A DNA stretch of 41,483 nt from Nesterenkonia salmonea (GTDB taxonomy: Bacteria; Actinomycetota; Actinomycetes; Actinomycetales; Micrococcaceae), in NCBI RefSeq assembly GCF_005771525.1, contig NZ_VAVZ01000034.1, positions 1-41,483 on the forward strand, in the 5' to 3' direction. The translations under genes were made by a program, and so were the position numbers. This document shows positions 31,998 through 40,023 of this stretch, one piece after another (the first letter of the stretch is position 1; each line of letters begins with the position of its first letter). Below the pieces are notes generated by a model. The model worked only from the letters and a program-made list of their open reading frames with translations. It had not been told where the DNA came from and searched no databases.

Positions 31998-32351
31998 GTG
32001 GATCAGGTGATGATCGCCGTCGCTGCCTCCTGCCTGATTGTGCTTCTGCTCAACATTGGTGCAGCACTGTTCGCATTCGTTCGCCGGGGCTTCAGCGAGG
32101 ACTGGCTGCTGGTGGTGCTGCTCAGTGGGACCACCGGTGCAGGGTTGGTGGCGCTGCTGATCGTGTTGGAGTCCCTGCTAGGTAACCCCCTTGGCCCGCC
32201 GTTCCGGTTGATGGATGTAGCGCTGATCCTCACCGGGACCGCCGCCCTGACGGCCGCTGTGCGTGCCGCAGCCGGGGCCCGCACGCGTGAGGACGCCCGG
32301 GCCGGCCATGACACCAGCGGCTCCACCGCCTCCAGGGGTGAGCACTCATGA
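31998..32351 (+). CDS. mnhF: Mrp antiporter subunit F-like protein
   Basis: A 117-residue protein with three hydrophobic segments (about 7-27, 37-58, 72-92) and a polar tail. The DWLLVVLLSGTTGAGLVALL and LMDVALILTG patterns fit MnhF/MrpF, although the sequence is divergent and longer than the usual 85-95 residues. The start is GTG 31998 with GAGGAGG 7 bases upstream. It opens an eight-gene operon with tight overlaps; the next start overlaps its stop by ATGA. Assignment is helped by the following mnhG gene. Confidence 0.75.
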   Translation: MDQVMIAVAASCLIVLLLNIGAALFAFVRRGFSEDWLLVVLLSGTTGAGLVALLIVLESLLGNPLGPPFRLMDVALILTGTAALTAAVRAAAGARTREDARAGHDTSGSTASRGEHS

Positions 32352-32737
32352 GCCTGGTGTTGGACATTATTTCTGCAGCGCTGATGATCACCGGAGCGTT
32401 CTTCTTCACCGTCGGAACCCTCGGTTTGATCAGGTTTCCCGACGTCCGCTCCCGGCTTCACGCGCTGACCAAAGCAGACAATCTGGGCCTCGGGCTCGTC
32501 CTCAGCGGCGCGGCCCTCTGGTTGGCGGATTGGGGTGTGGCTGTGCTGATGCTGCTGTGTTGGCTGTTCGCTCTGGCGGGCGCCTCGGTGTCAGCACATG
32601 TCATTGCGGGTCTGGAGACCGACCATGCTGAACAGCGCCAACCGGTGCATCACACCGGAGAATTACCTGCCGTCGGCTCACCCACTGATGATGACGACGA
32701 CGCCGCCACCGCGCCGGGAGCGGATGATCGCCTGTGA
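32348..32737 (+). CDS. mnhG: Mrp antiporter subunit G
   Basis: A 129-residue protein with three hydrophobic segments. The MnhG signature is clear: ALMITGAFFFTVGTLGLIRFPDVRSRLHALTKADNLGLGLVL (about 10-51), with RFPD-xx-SRLHA-xxKAD. A polar acidic tail (DDDDDAATAPGADD type) follows. It is part of the membrane arm of the hetero-oligomeric sodium/proton antiporter. Overlaps both neighbours by 4 bp. Confidence 0.92.
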   Translation: MSLVLDIISAALMITGAFFFTVGTLGLIRFPDVRSRLHALTKADNLGLGLVLSGAALWLADWGVAVLMLLCWLFALAGASVSAHVIAGLETDHAEQRQPVHHTGELPAVGSPTDDDDDAATAPGADDRL

Positions 32738-33705
32738 TTTCACCTCTCGACATCACCCTAGGCTTGGCGGTGCTGGCTGTGACGGGGCTGAGCCTGATTC
32801 CGCGTTCCCGTCTGGTGATCTCCATGGGGTTCCTTGTCCTAGGGGTGCTGGCAGCGCTGGTGTGGTTGCGCTTAGATGCCTTGGATGTGGCGCTGGCTGA
32901 AGCGGCGATCGGTACCGGCCTGCTCTCCGGGCTCATCGTGTGGCTCGCGGTGCGCAGCCCTGTACCCCCGGGGGCCGGAGCTATGGAGACCAGCCCCCGG
33001 CTTCCCTGGCTCCGCCCAGCCATTGGGGTGCTCGCTGGCGCGTCCATGACCGTGGTGGTCGCCTCAGTATGGCTAAGGGCCGAACACCACTTACCGCAAT
33101 GGCGTGAAGCTGCGGAATCGCAGTTACCCGACACCGGTGTGGAGCACCCGATTACCGGTGTCCTGTTGGCTTTCCGCGCCTATGACACGTTATTGGAGTC
33201 TGGGATCCTGATGCTGACTGCGGCGGCCGTGCTGGCGCTCTCCCGCAACGGGGGGCTCTCCGCAGAGGGCGCCCACCGGTTGGGCGTGCACCAGACCTAT
33301 GTGCCGATGCCGCCGGTGCCCTCGGCCCTGAGTTGGGCGGCCCGCCTGCTGGCCCCGCCCCTGGTCCTGTTGGGCCTGTGGCTGCTGTTCGCTGGGTCCA
33401 CCGACTCCGGTGGAGCGTTCCAGTCCGGTGCGGTGCTTGCCGCCGCTCTGATTCTTCTGCGCTCCGCGCAGGTGGATATCAGCTCCTTGACTGCCCACTG
33501 GCTGCGTCCGCTGCTGGTGGGCGGCGTCGTCGTGTTTATTTCTGCTGGCCTGGTGGGTCCGCTGCTGGGTCTGCCGTGGCTGTCCTGGGAGCCGGAGTGG
33601 GCCTTCGCCGCCGTGCTGTCCGTGGAGATTCTGCTCACCGCCGGGATCACTGCCGGGCTCTACGCCCTGTTCCTCACTCTGGAGAATCCGGAAGGGGTGC
33701 GCTGA
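32734..33705 (+). CDS. mnhB: fusion of MbhD/DUF4040-like domain with Mrp subunit B
   Basis: A 323-residue membrane protein in two parts. Residues about 1-75 form an MbhD/DUF4040-type domain (three helices; DALDVALAEAAIGTGLLSGL). This domain is usually the C-terminal part of a large MrpA. Residues about 130-320 match MnhB: AFRAYDTLLESGIL, then PPLVLLGLWLLFAGSTDSGGAFQSGAV and a final helix pair. So the domain that is normally tied to MrpA is tied to MrpB here. The start is GTG 32734 in a GTGA overlap. It belongs to the proton/sodium pathway beside the antiporter-like subunits. Confidence 0.85.
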   Translation: MISPLDITLGLAVLAVTGLSLIPRSRLVISMGFLVLGVLAALVWLRLDALDVALAEAAIGTGLLSGLIVWLAVRSPVPPGAGAMETSPRLPWLRPAIGVLAGASMTVVVASVWLRAEHHLPQWREAAESQLPDTGVEHPITGVLLAFRAYDTLLESGILMLTAAAVLALSRNGGLSAEGAHRLGVHQTYVPMPPVPSALSWAARLLAPPLVLLGLWLLFAGSTDSGGAFQSGAVLAAALILLRSAQVDISSLTAHWLRPLLVGGVVVFISAGLVGPLLGLPWLSWEPEWAFAAVLSVEILLTAGITAGLYALFLTLENPEGVR

Positions 33706-34013
33706 TGGACGCCGGGATGGACACGATCACGTGGTACCTGCTGATTGCTACGTCTATGACAGTGTTCGGCATGGTGCGGTTGCTGTTGGTGCGGGACATG
33801 TTGGCCCGGCTGATCGCTCTGGATGTCACCGGCATCGGGGTGCTGGTGACCCTGGTGGCGTTGGCGGCGCGTTCGGAGTCCACGGATCCGGTGCTGCAGG
33901 CCCTGGTGATTACGGGTCTGGTGATCGCGGTGGCGTTCACTGGTCTGGGTGCGGTGCTCATCCGCCGCATTGAGGGTCAGCACGAGGACCCGCCGGGGGG
34001 TGAGCAGTCATGA
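33705..34013 (+). CDS. mnhC: Mrp antiporter subunit C (NuoK-like)
   Basis: A 102-residue protein with three hydrophobic segments, homologous to NuoK of complex I. The ND4L-like core is ARLIALDVTGIGVLVTLVALAA (about 34-55), then DPVLQALVITGLVIAVAFTGLGAVLIRR. The start ATG 33705 shares TGATG with the preceding stop; the frame upstream of it is a shadow of mnhB. The next gene overlaps by ATGA. The MrpC/NuoK subunit sits next to the antiporter-like subunits. Confidence 0.92.
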   Translation: MDAGMDTITWYLLIATSMTVFGMVRLLLVRDMLARLIALDVTGIGVLVTLVALAARSESTDPVLQALVITGLVIAVAFTGLGAVLIRRIEGQHEDPPGGEQS

Positions 34014-35527
34014 CGTGGACCCAGTTCAGCCTTGGTGCCCTGGTACTGCTGCCCATGCTGGGTGCTGCTGTTGCGATGCTGCTGCCGCACCGTGGGCGCC
34101 GGGTGCTCGGTGTGGGCACAGCGGTGGTGATTGCTGCGCTGACCGTCCCGGTGCTGGTCACGGTGACCGCCGGTGAGCTGACCGAACTGGTGCTCGGTGG
34201 TTTTGACGCCCCGCTGGGGATCCACCTGCGCGGCGATGGTCTGGCTGCAGTTTTCTTGGGCGCGACCTCTCTGGTGGGGCTGATCCTAACCAGTTATGCG
34301 GCCGTGTTGCCGAAGTCCACCGGGACGTACTTGAGCTCCACCGCCTGGGTGCCGGGCCACCCGGGGTTCTGGCCGCTGTGGCTGGGCTGCTGGTCGGGGC
34401 TGAACGCGGTGTATCTTTCCGGGGACCTGTTCAACCTCTATGTGGCCCTGGAGTTGGTGGGCCTGACCGCGGTGGCGCTGGTGGCCTTGGGTGGACGGTC
34501 CTCCTGGGAGCCGGCGCTGCGGTACTTGTTTATTGCGGTGCTGGGGTCACTGATGTTCTTAGCCGGGGTGGGGCTGCTCGCCTCCGTGACCGGGACTTTG
34601 GATCTGCAGCAGACCCGGCAGGCGCTCGAGGAGCTGGATGACCCCACGCTGTCACTGCTTGCGCTGACCCTGATGACCATGGGGCTCGGCATGAAGATCG
34701 CCTTGCTGCCGATGCACCGCTGGCTGGTGCCGGCCCATTCCTCGGCCCCCGGTGTGGTCTCTCCGATCCTTTCCGGTCTGGTGATCAAGGCCGCCCTGGT
34801 GGTGCTGCTGCGCTGCTGGCTGTGGGCGGTGCCGGTGCTGCCCGGCGCTGAGTGGTTGACGTGGCTGTTGGGTGGCTTGGGGGCTGCCGCGGTGGTGATC
34901 GGTTCGGTGCTGGCGCTGCGGCAGGACAGGTTGAAGCCCCTGGTGGCGTACTCAACGGTCGCCCAGATCGGCTACTGGTTCTTAGCGTTCCCGCTGCTGC
35001 TTCCGGGGGAGAACGACGACGCCGCACTCGCCTCAGGCGCCTATAGCGCAGTCATTGCCCTAGCCCTTGGGCATGCTCTGGCCAAGGCTGGCCTGTTCAC
35101 TGCCGCCGGGTTCCTCAAAGACCGGTGCGGCACTGATGAGATTGAGGCTCTGCGCGGCGCCGGAGCCCACCACCCCACCCTGATTTTGGCGATGGGCCTG
35201 TGCGCTGTGGGGCTACTGGGTTTGCCGATCAGCTTGGGGTTCACCGGCAAATGGCAGCTGGCCACGGCTGCGGTGGCCGCCGAGCACTGGTGGCTGATCC
35301 TGGTGCTCGGCGCGGGCACCCTGCTTTCGGCCGCGTATCTGCTGCGCGGGATCGCCCCGCTGCTGATGCAGGCCGAGGTGGATGACGACGCCCCGGCGGC
35401 GAACCCGGTGACCATCCGCGAGCGCGTAGGCGAGTTCGCGGTGCTGGCCCTAGGTGTGGCCACCCTAGCTACCGGCCTGCTGGGCGTCTGGCTCAGTGAC
35501 CTGTTGGAGGTGGGCTCATGGTGGTGA
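34010..35527 (+). CDS. mnhD: Mrp subunit D-like, first antiporter-type subunit
   Basis: A 505-residue protein of the ND2/ND4/ND5-MrpD family with about 14 hydrophobic segments. The conserved glutamate of helix 5 is in YVALELVGLTA (about 146-156). The channel lysine of helix 7 is in MGLGMKIALLPMHRWL (about 222-237), and the second lysine loop is RQDRLKPLVAYSTVAQIGY (about 304-322). This is the first of three such genes. The start overlaps mnhC as ATGA, and its end overlaps the next gene by 10 bp. Confidence 0.92.
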   Translation: MTWTQFSLGALVLLPMLGAAVAMLLPHRGRRVLGVGTAVVIAALTVPVLVTVTAGELTELVLGGFDAPLGIHLRGDGLAAVFLGATSLVGLILTSYAAVLPKSTGTYLSSTAWVPGHPGFWPLWLGCWSGLNAVYLSGDLFNLYVALELVGLTAVALVALGGRSSWEPALRYLFIAVLGSLMFLAGVGLLASVTGTLDLQQTRQALEELDDPTLSLLALTLMTMGLGMKIALLPMHRWLVPAHSSAPGVVSPILSGLVIKAALVVLLRCWLWAVPVLPGAEWLTWLLGGLGAAAVVIGSVLALRQDRLKPLVAYSTVAQIGYWFLAFPLLLPGENDDAALASGAYSAVIALALGHALAKAGLFTAAGFLKDRCGTDEIEALRGAGAHHPTLILAMGLCAVGLLGLPISLGFTGKWQLATAAVAAEHWWLILVLGAGTLLSAAYLLRGIAPLLMQAEVDDDAPAANPVTIRERVGEFAVLALGVATLATGLLGVWLSDLLEVGSWW

Positions 35528-37071
35528 ATGACCTGATCCCGCTGGGGCTGGTGCTGCTCTCGGTGGCGGTGGCGGTGGTGATCTTCCCGCTTCCGCAACG
35601 CCTGGCGCGGCTGCGCAGCACGGTCAACCTGGTCGGCGCGGTAACCAAACTGGTGCTGGTGATGCTGCTGGTCCCACCTGTGGTGGCCGATGGTGCGCGC
35701 CCGGAGTTCGCTGTCCCCTTCTTACCCGCCGGCGGTGGTGAGGCGATTTCGCTGGTGCTGCGGGTGGATCCGCTGGCGCTGTTCTTCGCCGGGCTCTCTG
35801 CGGTGCTGTGGCTGCTGACCACGATCTACGCCATCGGGTACCTGAAGGGCACCGCGTATCAGAGCCGATTCTTCGGGTTCTTCAGCCTGTGTGTGGCGGC
35901 CACGGTGGGCATCAGCTTCTCGGGGAACCTGATTACGTTTTTGGTGTTCTATGAGCTGTTGACCCTGGTGACCTACCCGCTGGTGGCGCATTGGGGGGAT
36001 GAGAAGTCGCTGAAGGCGGCCAGGCTGTATATGCGCTATGCGCTCGGCGGTGGCGTCGCCTTGCTGGTCGGTGTGGTGTGGCTGACCATGGAGGCCGGGC
36101 CAGCCGACTTCGCTGAGGGTGGCGCGGCTGATGTGGCTGAGTTCGCCGCCGGCTCCCCCACCGTGGCGGTGATCATCTTCGCCCTGCTGGTCGGCGGGCT
36201 GGGGGTGAAGTCTGCCCTGGTGCCGTTGCACTCCTGGCTGCCGGCGGCCATGGTGGCCCCAGCTCCGGTTTCCGCCCTGCTGCATGCAGTGGCGGTGGTC
36301 AAGGCTGGCGTGTTCGGCATTGTTCGGGTGGTCGATGACGTCTACGGTATTGAGGTCGCCTGGGAGCTGGGGGTTTTGACTCCGCTGCTGGTGGTCGCCA
36401 GCATCACCATTATTTACGGGTCCTACCAGGCGCTGCGGCAGACGGAGATCAAGCGCCGCCTGGCGTACTCCACCGTCTCCCAGGTCAGTTACGTGGTACT
36501 GGGGGTGACCATGTTCTCCATGGCAGGCACCGCCGGCGGGGTGGTGCACCTGGTGCATCAGGGCATCATGAAGATCACCCTGTTCTTCTGCGCCGGGCTG
36601 TTCGCCGAATCCATGGGTGCGCATAAGATCTCGGATCTGCGCGGGGCCGGCCGTCGCATGCCCTGGACCTCTGCGGCGTTCACTGTCGGGGCGTTCGGGA
36701 TGATCGGCCTGCCGCCGACTGCCGGGTTTATTTCCAAGTGGCAGTTGGGGCTCGGCGCACTGGACTCTCCGCACCCGTGGGTTTTGGTGGTGCTGGTGGT
36801 CTCCTCACTGCTCAACGCCGCCTACTTCCTGCCGGTGGTCTACAACCTGTGGTTCGGTGAGAAGAAGAATGAGCAGGAGAACGACGATGCCGACGCCCCG
36901 GCAATAGCCCATGAGCGGGAGCAGGTGCCTGAGCGGGTTCACGAACCTGGGCCGCTTCTAGTACCTGCCCTGTGCACTGCCGGGTTCACGCTTATAGTCG
37001 GCCTGGCTGCGTCGTTACCGTTCTCTCCGCTGGAAATTGCACAATTCATTGCCGAGGGGGTGTTCAGCTGA
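35518..37071 (+). CDS. second antiporter-type subunit, MnhA/ND5-like
   Basis: A 517-residue proton_antipo_M protein. Helix 5 glutamate lies in FYELLTLVTYPLV (about 142-154), the lysine helix in GVKSALVPLHSWLPAAMVAPAPVSALLHAVAVVKAGVF (about 228-265) and the next loop has RQTEIKRRLAYSTVSQVSYV. The LLHAVAVVKAGVFG segment resembles the ND5/MrpA branch, but the large MrpA C-terminus is absent, matching the separate MbhD-MnhB fusion. The ATG has an ideal GGAGG 7 bases upstream. Near the end a long polar stretch, rich in Glu and Asp, precedes the last helix. Confidence 0.85.
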   Translation: MVVNDLIPLGLVLLSVAVAVVIFPLPQRLARLRSTVNLVGAVTKLVLVMLLVPPVVADGARPEFAVPFLPAGGGEAISLVLRVDPLALFFAGLSAVLWLLTTIYAIGYLKGTAYQSRFFGFFSLCVAATVGISFSGNLITFLVFYELLTLVTYPLVAHWGDEKSLKAARLYMRYALGGGVALLVGVVWLTMEAGPADFAEGGAADVAEFAAGSPTVAVIIFALLVGGLGVKSALVPLHSWLPAAMVAPAPVSALLHAVAVVKAGVFGIVRVVDDVYGIEVAWELGVLTPLLVVASITIIYGSYQALRQTEIKRRLAYSTVSQVSYVVLGVTMFSMAGTAGGVVHLVHQGIMKITLFFCAGLFAESMGAHKISDLRGAGRRMPWTSAAFTVGAFGMIGLPPTAGFISKWQLGLGALDSPHPWVLVVLVVSSLLNAAYFLPVVYNLWFGEKKNEQENDDADAPAIAHEREQVPERVHEPGPLLVPALCTAGFTLIVGLAASLPFSPLEIAQFIAEGVFS

Positions 37072-37072
37072 G

Positions 37073-38896
37073 ATGCATGCACCTGAGATGAGTCCTGTTG
37101 AGATGCTCATAGCTCTGAGCCTGCTGATGCCCTTTGCGGTGACTGGGGTGATTGCTCTCGCCGGGACACTGGGTCCGGCCCGTGCCCACCGGGTCCGCCG
37201 TACCGCCGCCATGCTGTCTCCACTGACGGTGCTGCCCGCCGGTGTGCTGACCCTGGTGGCTCCGGATGCGGAGCTTGAGGTGCCGTGGCTGCTGTTCGGC
37301 ACAGCGTTCAGCATGGATGCTGCGGCCCGGGCGCTGACACTGATTGCGGTGCTGCTCTATGGGGCGGCTCTGATGGCGGTGACCTGGGTGAAGCTCCGGG
37401 ATGCCGAACGTGGATCCGGGGCGCTGAGCGCGTTCCTAATGGTGTGCTTCGCGGGCAATATCGGCACGTATCTGGCCGCTGATGCGGTGAGCTTCTACTT
37501 GGCGTTTGCGGTGATGAGCTTCTCTGCTGCCGGGTTGGTGATCCACTACCGACACCAGGCTGCGCGGCGGGCCACAAGGATTTACCTAGTGATGTCGGTG
37601 ATCAGTGAGACGGCGATCCTGGCCGGACTGATCCTCACAGCGAGCGCGGGCGGGTACCTGGTGGCCGATGCCCCTGCTGCGGTGGCTGCCTCCGAGCACA
37701 CGGGCCTGATTGTGGTGCTGCTGCTGATCGGGTTTGGGGTCAAGGCCGGCACGGTGCCGCTGCATGTGTGGCTTCCGCTGGCGCACCCGGCGGCTCCTCC
37801 GGCGGCCTCGGCCGTACTTTCTGGGGCGATGGTCAAGGCTGGGTTGATGGGCTGGATCCGGTTCCTTCCCCTGGGTGACCCGGCCATCCCTGCTGCTACG
37901 GGGCAGACCCTGTTGGCGTTGGCCTTGATCGGGGCGTTCGCCGCGGTGGTGGCCGGTGTGCTGCAGAGTGACCCCAAGGTGGTGCTGGCCTATTCGACGA
38001 TCTCCCAGATGGGGTTCATTACTGCCCTGGTGGCGGTGGCGATGCTCGTTCCTGAGGTGTCCGGAGCGGCCACTGCCGCCGCGGTGCTCTACGCGGTGCA
38101 CCATGGCCTGGCCAAGGGTGCGCTGTTCCTGGGAGTGCCGGTGGTCAAGCACTACGCCGGCGGTCGGACCGGGATCCTGGTCGCGCTCGGAATGGCCGGT
38201 GCGGCCCTGGCTGTGGCGGGTGCCCCGCTGACCTCGGGCGCCTACGGCAAGTATGTTTCCAAGGAGGCGGTCGAAGGCATCACCGTGCTGGGCCTGGGAC
38301 TTGATCAGATCCTGCCCTTGGTGGCCACCGGCTCCACCCTGCTGCTGATGCGCTTCGCCTGGGTGATCACCCGGGCCGAACGAGCCCCGCGCCGGAGGCC
38401 CGATGGTGAACTGTTCTCCTGGCTGGGCGTGTGCGCGGCCGGAGTGGCAGTGCCGTGGATAATCGGCCTCCGGTGGATCCCTCAGGCCGGGGACTTCAGC
38501 TGGACGGCGAGCGCACTGTGGGACGCCACCTGGCCCATTCTGCTCGGTGTCGGCTTGGGTGCTGCCGTGGCGTTCGCGGCGCGGCGAGGCCTGCTGCCGC
38601 AGCGGCTGAGCGCAGATGGTCAGACTGTGCCACCGGGCGACATTGTGGTCGCGGAAGAGTCCCTGCTGGTCCGTGGTGGACGTCGCACCTCCGCTGGGCT
38701 GGACGCCGCCCATGGCGTGACTGCGAGTGTGCGCTCACGTGGCGCGGGCGGTGCGCACCGGGTGGCTGAATGGACCCGTCGTGGTGCCTCCCGTGCTGAA
38801 GCTGCCGTGGGCAGCTGGGAAGGTTCGGGAGTGGTCATTGTGGCGCTGACCGCGGTCACTGTCGTGCTGGTGATGTGGGCAGGAGGTGCGTGGTGA
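37073..38896 (+). CDS. third antiporter-type subunit, HyfB/MnhD-like
   Basis: A 607-residue member of the same ND2/ND4/ND5 family, closest by eye to hydrogenase-4/formate hydrogenlyase subunit B-like proteins. The lysine helix reads IGFGVKAGTVPLHVWLPLAHPAAPPAASAVLSGAMVKAG (about 222-260), and SDPKVVLAYSTISQMGFITAL follows (about 299-319). The helix-5 glutamate position is replaced in FYLAFAVMSFSAAG, which has no acid, so this subunit may not pump in the usual way. A long arginine-rich cytoplasmic stretch (about 535-585) precedes the final helix. ATG 37073 is one base after the previous stop. Confidence 0.82.
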   Translation: MHAPEMSPVEMLIALSLLMPFAVTGVIALAGTLGPARAHRVRRTAAMLSPLTVLPAGVLTLVAPDAELEVPWLLFGTAFSMDAAARALTLIAVLLYGAALMAVTWVKLRDAERGSGALSAFLMVCFAGNIGTYLAADAVSFYLAFAVMSFSAAGLVIHYRHQAARRATRIYLVMSVISETAILAGLILTASAGGYLVADAPAAVAASEHTGLIVVLLLIGFGVKAGTVPLHVWLPLAHPAAPPAASAVLSGAMVKAGLMGWIRFLPLGDPAIPAATGQTLLALALIGAFAAVVAGVLQSDPKVVLAYSTISQMGFITALVAVAMLVPEVSGAATAAAVLYAVHHGLAKGALFLGVPVVKHYAGGRTGILVALGMAGAALAVAGAPLTSGAYGKYVSKEAVEGITVLGLGLDQILPLVATGSTLLLMRFAWVITRAERAPRRRPDGELFSWLGVCAAGVAVPWIIGLRWIPQAGDFSWTASALWDATWPILLGVGLGAAVAFAARRGLLPQRLSADGQTVPPGDIVVAEESLLVRGGRRTSAGLDAAHGVTASVRSRGAGGAHRVAEWTRRGASRAEAAVGSWEGSGVVIVALTAVTVVLVMWAGGAW

Positions 38897-39459
38897 TGCA
38901 GAGTATTGTCATGCGCTGGCTCCTAGCGGCAGTGCTGCGCGCTGGCATCCTAGGTGTGCTGTGGGCGGGGTTCACGTCCGCTTCCATGGACTACGCCGTC
39001 TATGGGCTGGTGTCCGTGCTGGCGTGCACGCTTATGAGTCTGTGGCTCATACCGCCGAAGTCTCCGACGCAGATTGCACGGTGGCCGCGTCGGGTCTGGT
39101 TCTCCGGTGCGCTGTGCCTGTGGTTCCTGTGGCAGTCGGTACTCGGCGGTGTTGACGTGGCGGTGCGCTCGCTGCGCCGCCCGGTGCGGATTGATCCGAC
39201 TGTGGTGCGCGCCCCGATCGATCTTCCTGAGGGTCACGCCCGCCAGCTAGCTATGGTGCTGATGAACTTGATGCCCGGCTCCATGATCCAGCGCACCACC
39301 GATGATGGCGGCGCCACCGCGCTAGTCACAACGGATCAATATTCGGCGGCCAGATGTGCCTCACCCCAGCAGGTTGAGCTGCACACTTTGGCCCCCGAGC
39401 TAGACCCCGCCCGCCAGTGGAAGCAGCTCCAACACCGCGTCTCCCGCGCCTTCGACTGA
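38896..39459 (+). CDS. mnhE: Mrp antiporter subunit E
   Basis: A 187-residue protein with two or three N-terminal hydrophobic segments and a cytoplasmic domain of about 90 residues. The MnhE motifs are SLRRPVRIDPTVVRAPIDLPEGHARQLAMVLMNLMPGSM (about 92-130), then the ELHTLAPELDP-type end. The start is ATG 38896 (TGATG overlap) or GTG 38893; both are served by AGGAGG at 38881. It closes the Mrp operon. MrpE helps assembly and sets activity in Bacillus. No obvious terminator hairpin is seen after it. Confidence 0.92.
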   Translation: MQSIVMRWLLAAVLRAGILGVLWAGFTSASMDYAVYGLVSVLACTLMSLWLIPPKSPTQIARWPRRVWFSGALCLWFLWQSVLGGVDVAVRSLRRPVRIDPTVVRAPIDLPEGHARQLAMVLMNLMPGSMIQRTTDDGGATALVTTDQYSAARCASPQQVELHTLAPELDPARQWKQLQHRVSRAFD

Positions 39460-39485
39460 TCTCCTCGCGCTGGAGTAAGTGCTTC

Positions 39486-39674
39486 ATGCCGCCCAAATCG
39501 AAAGCGCGCCTGAGCGGGGAAGCCGCCTGGTGGGCCGAACGCCTCAGTGATAACGAACCTGCGCCAGCAGATACTCGCTCAGGCTCGTTTCCGGTTGCCG
39601 ATCTGTCTCCCGAGTTTTGTTGGGGTCTCAATAAAGTGAAGAACCGAAGAGTGGTGCATCGACATCTTAGATGA
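39486..39674 (+). CDS. possible small protein, unrecognised
   Basis: A 62-residue frame starting with ATG 39486, with GGAG 11 bases upstream. The N-terminus is basic (MPPKSKARLSG) and the rest is mixed and hydrophilic, with no domain or signal peptide. It lies between mnhE and a helix-turn-helix remnant and overlaps the upstream part of that frame. It may be a degraded gene, perhaps once the partner of the helix-turn-helix protein, or may not be coding. Confidence 0.25.
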   Translation: MPPKSKARLSGEAAWWAERLSDNEPAPADTRSGSFPVADLSPEFCWGLNKVKNRRVVHRHLR

Positions 39675-39693
39675 CCTGGATGACCAGCGCGCT

Positions 39694-40023
39694 TTGCGTC
39701 AGTTCCGGCTAGTTGCCGGTCGAGAAGGGTACACCCAGCGATCTGTTGCTAGTGGTGTGGGGATCTCACAGCCGGCTTTGTCGAAGGCGTTGAAGGCTAC
39801 TGAGACGGTTCCGGAGCCAAGAGAGGGTTTCTCCGGAGCAAGTCCTTATGAGATCTGCGCCCGGTACGATGCGGGATTCATCGACCGGGACCAGCTGGTG
39901 GATGAACTCACCCGGTGGAGCTATGGCGCTCAGGGCGGGACGGATGGTTATGACTCCCTGATCGTTGATCAGCCGGGAAGCTGGACGCATGTGGAACTTG
40001 CGCTCTGCATCAAAAAGCCTTAG
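39694..40023 (+). pseudogene. helix-turn-helix regulator, 3' end lost next to IS3 element
   Basis: A frame encoding LRQFRLVAGREGYTQRSVASGVGISQPALSKALK (HTH about residues 13-33), then ASPYEICARYDAGFIDRDQLVDELTRW and SLIVDQPGSWTHVEL. This layout is that of small actinobacterial HTH proteins of about 110-120 residues. The frame has no ATG or GTG: the first possible codon after an upstream stop (39637-39639) is unusual, and TTG 39694 is the best candidate. The last residues (ALCIKKP) arise where the IS3-like sequence begins near 40005, so the natural C-terminus is probably cut off by the element. I call it broken. Confidence 0.55.

Noticed and set aside
34378-34641. Plus-strand open frame inside mnhD
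   Set aside because: It is an out-of-frame shadow of the antiporter gene without a start signal.
35722-38713. Long minus-strand open frames over the antiporter genes
   Set aside because: They are compositional shadows of GC-rich membrane genes, rich in His, Gln, Gly and Arg, with no domain or ribosome site.
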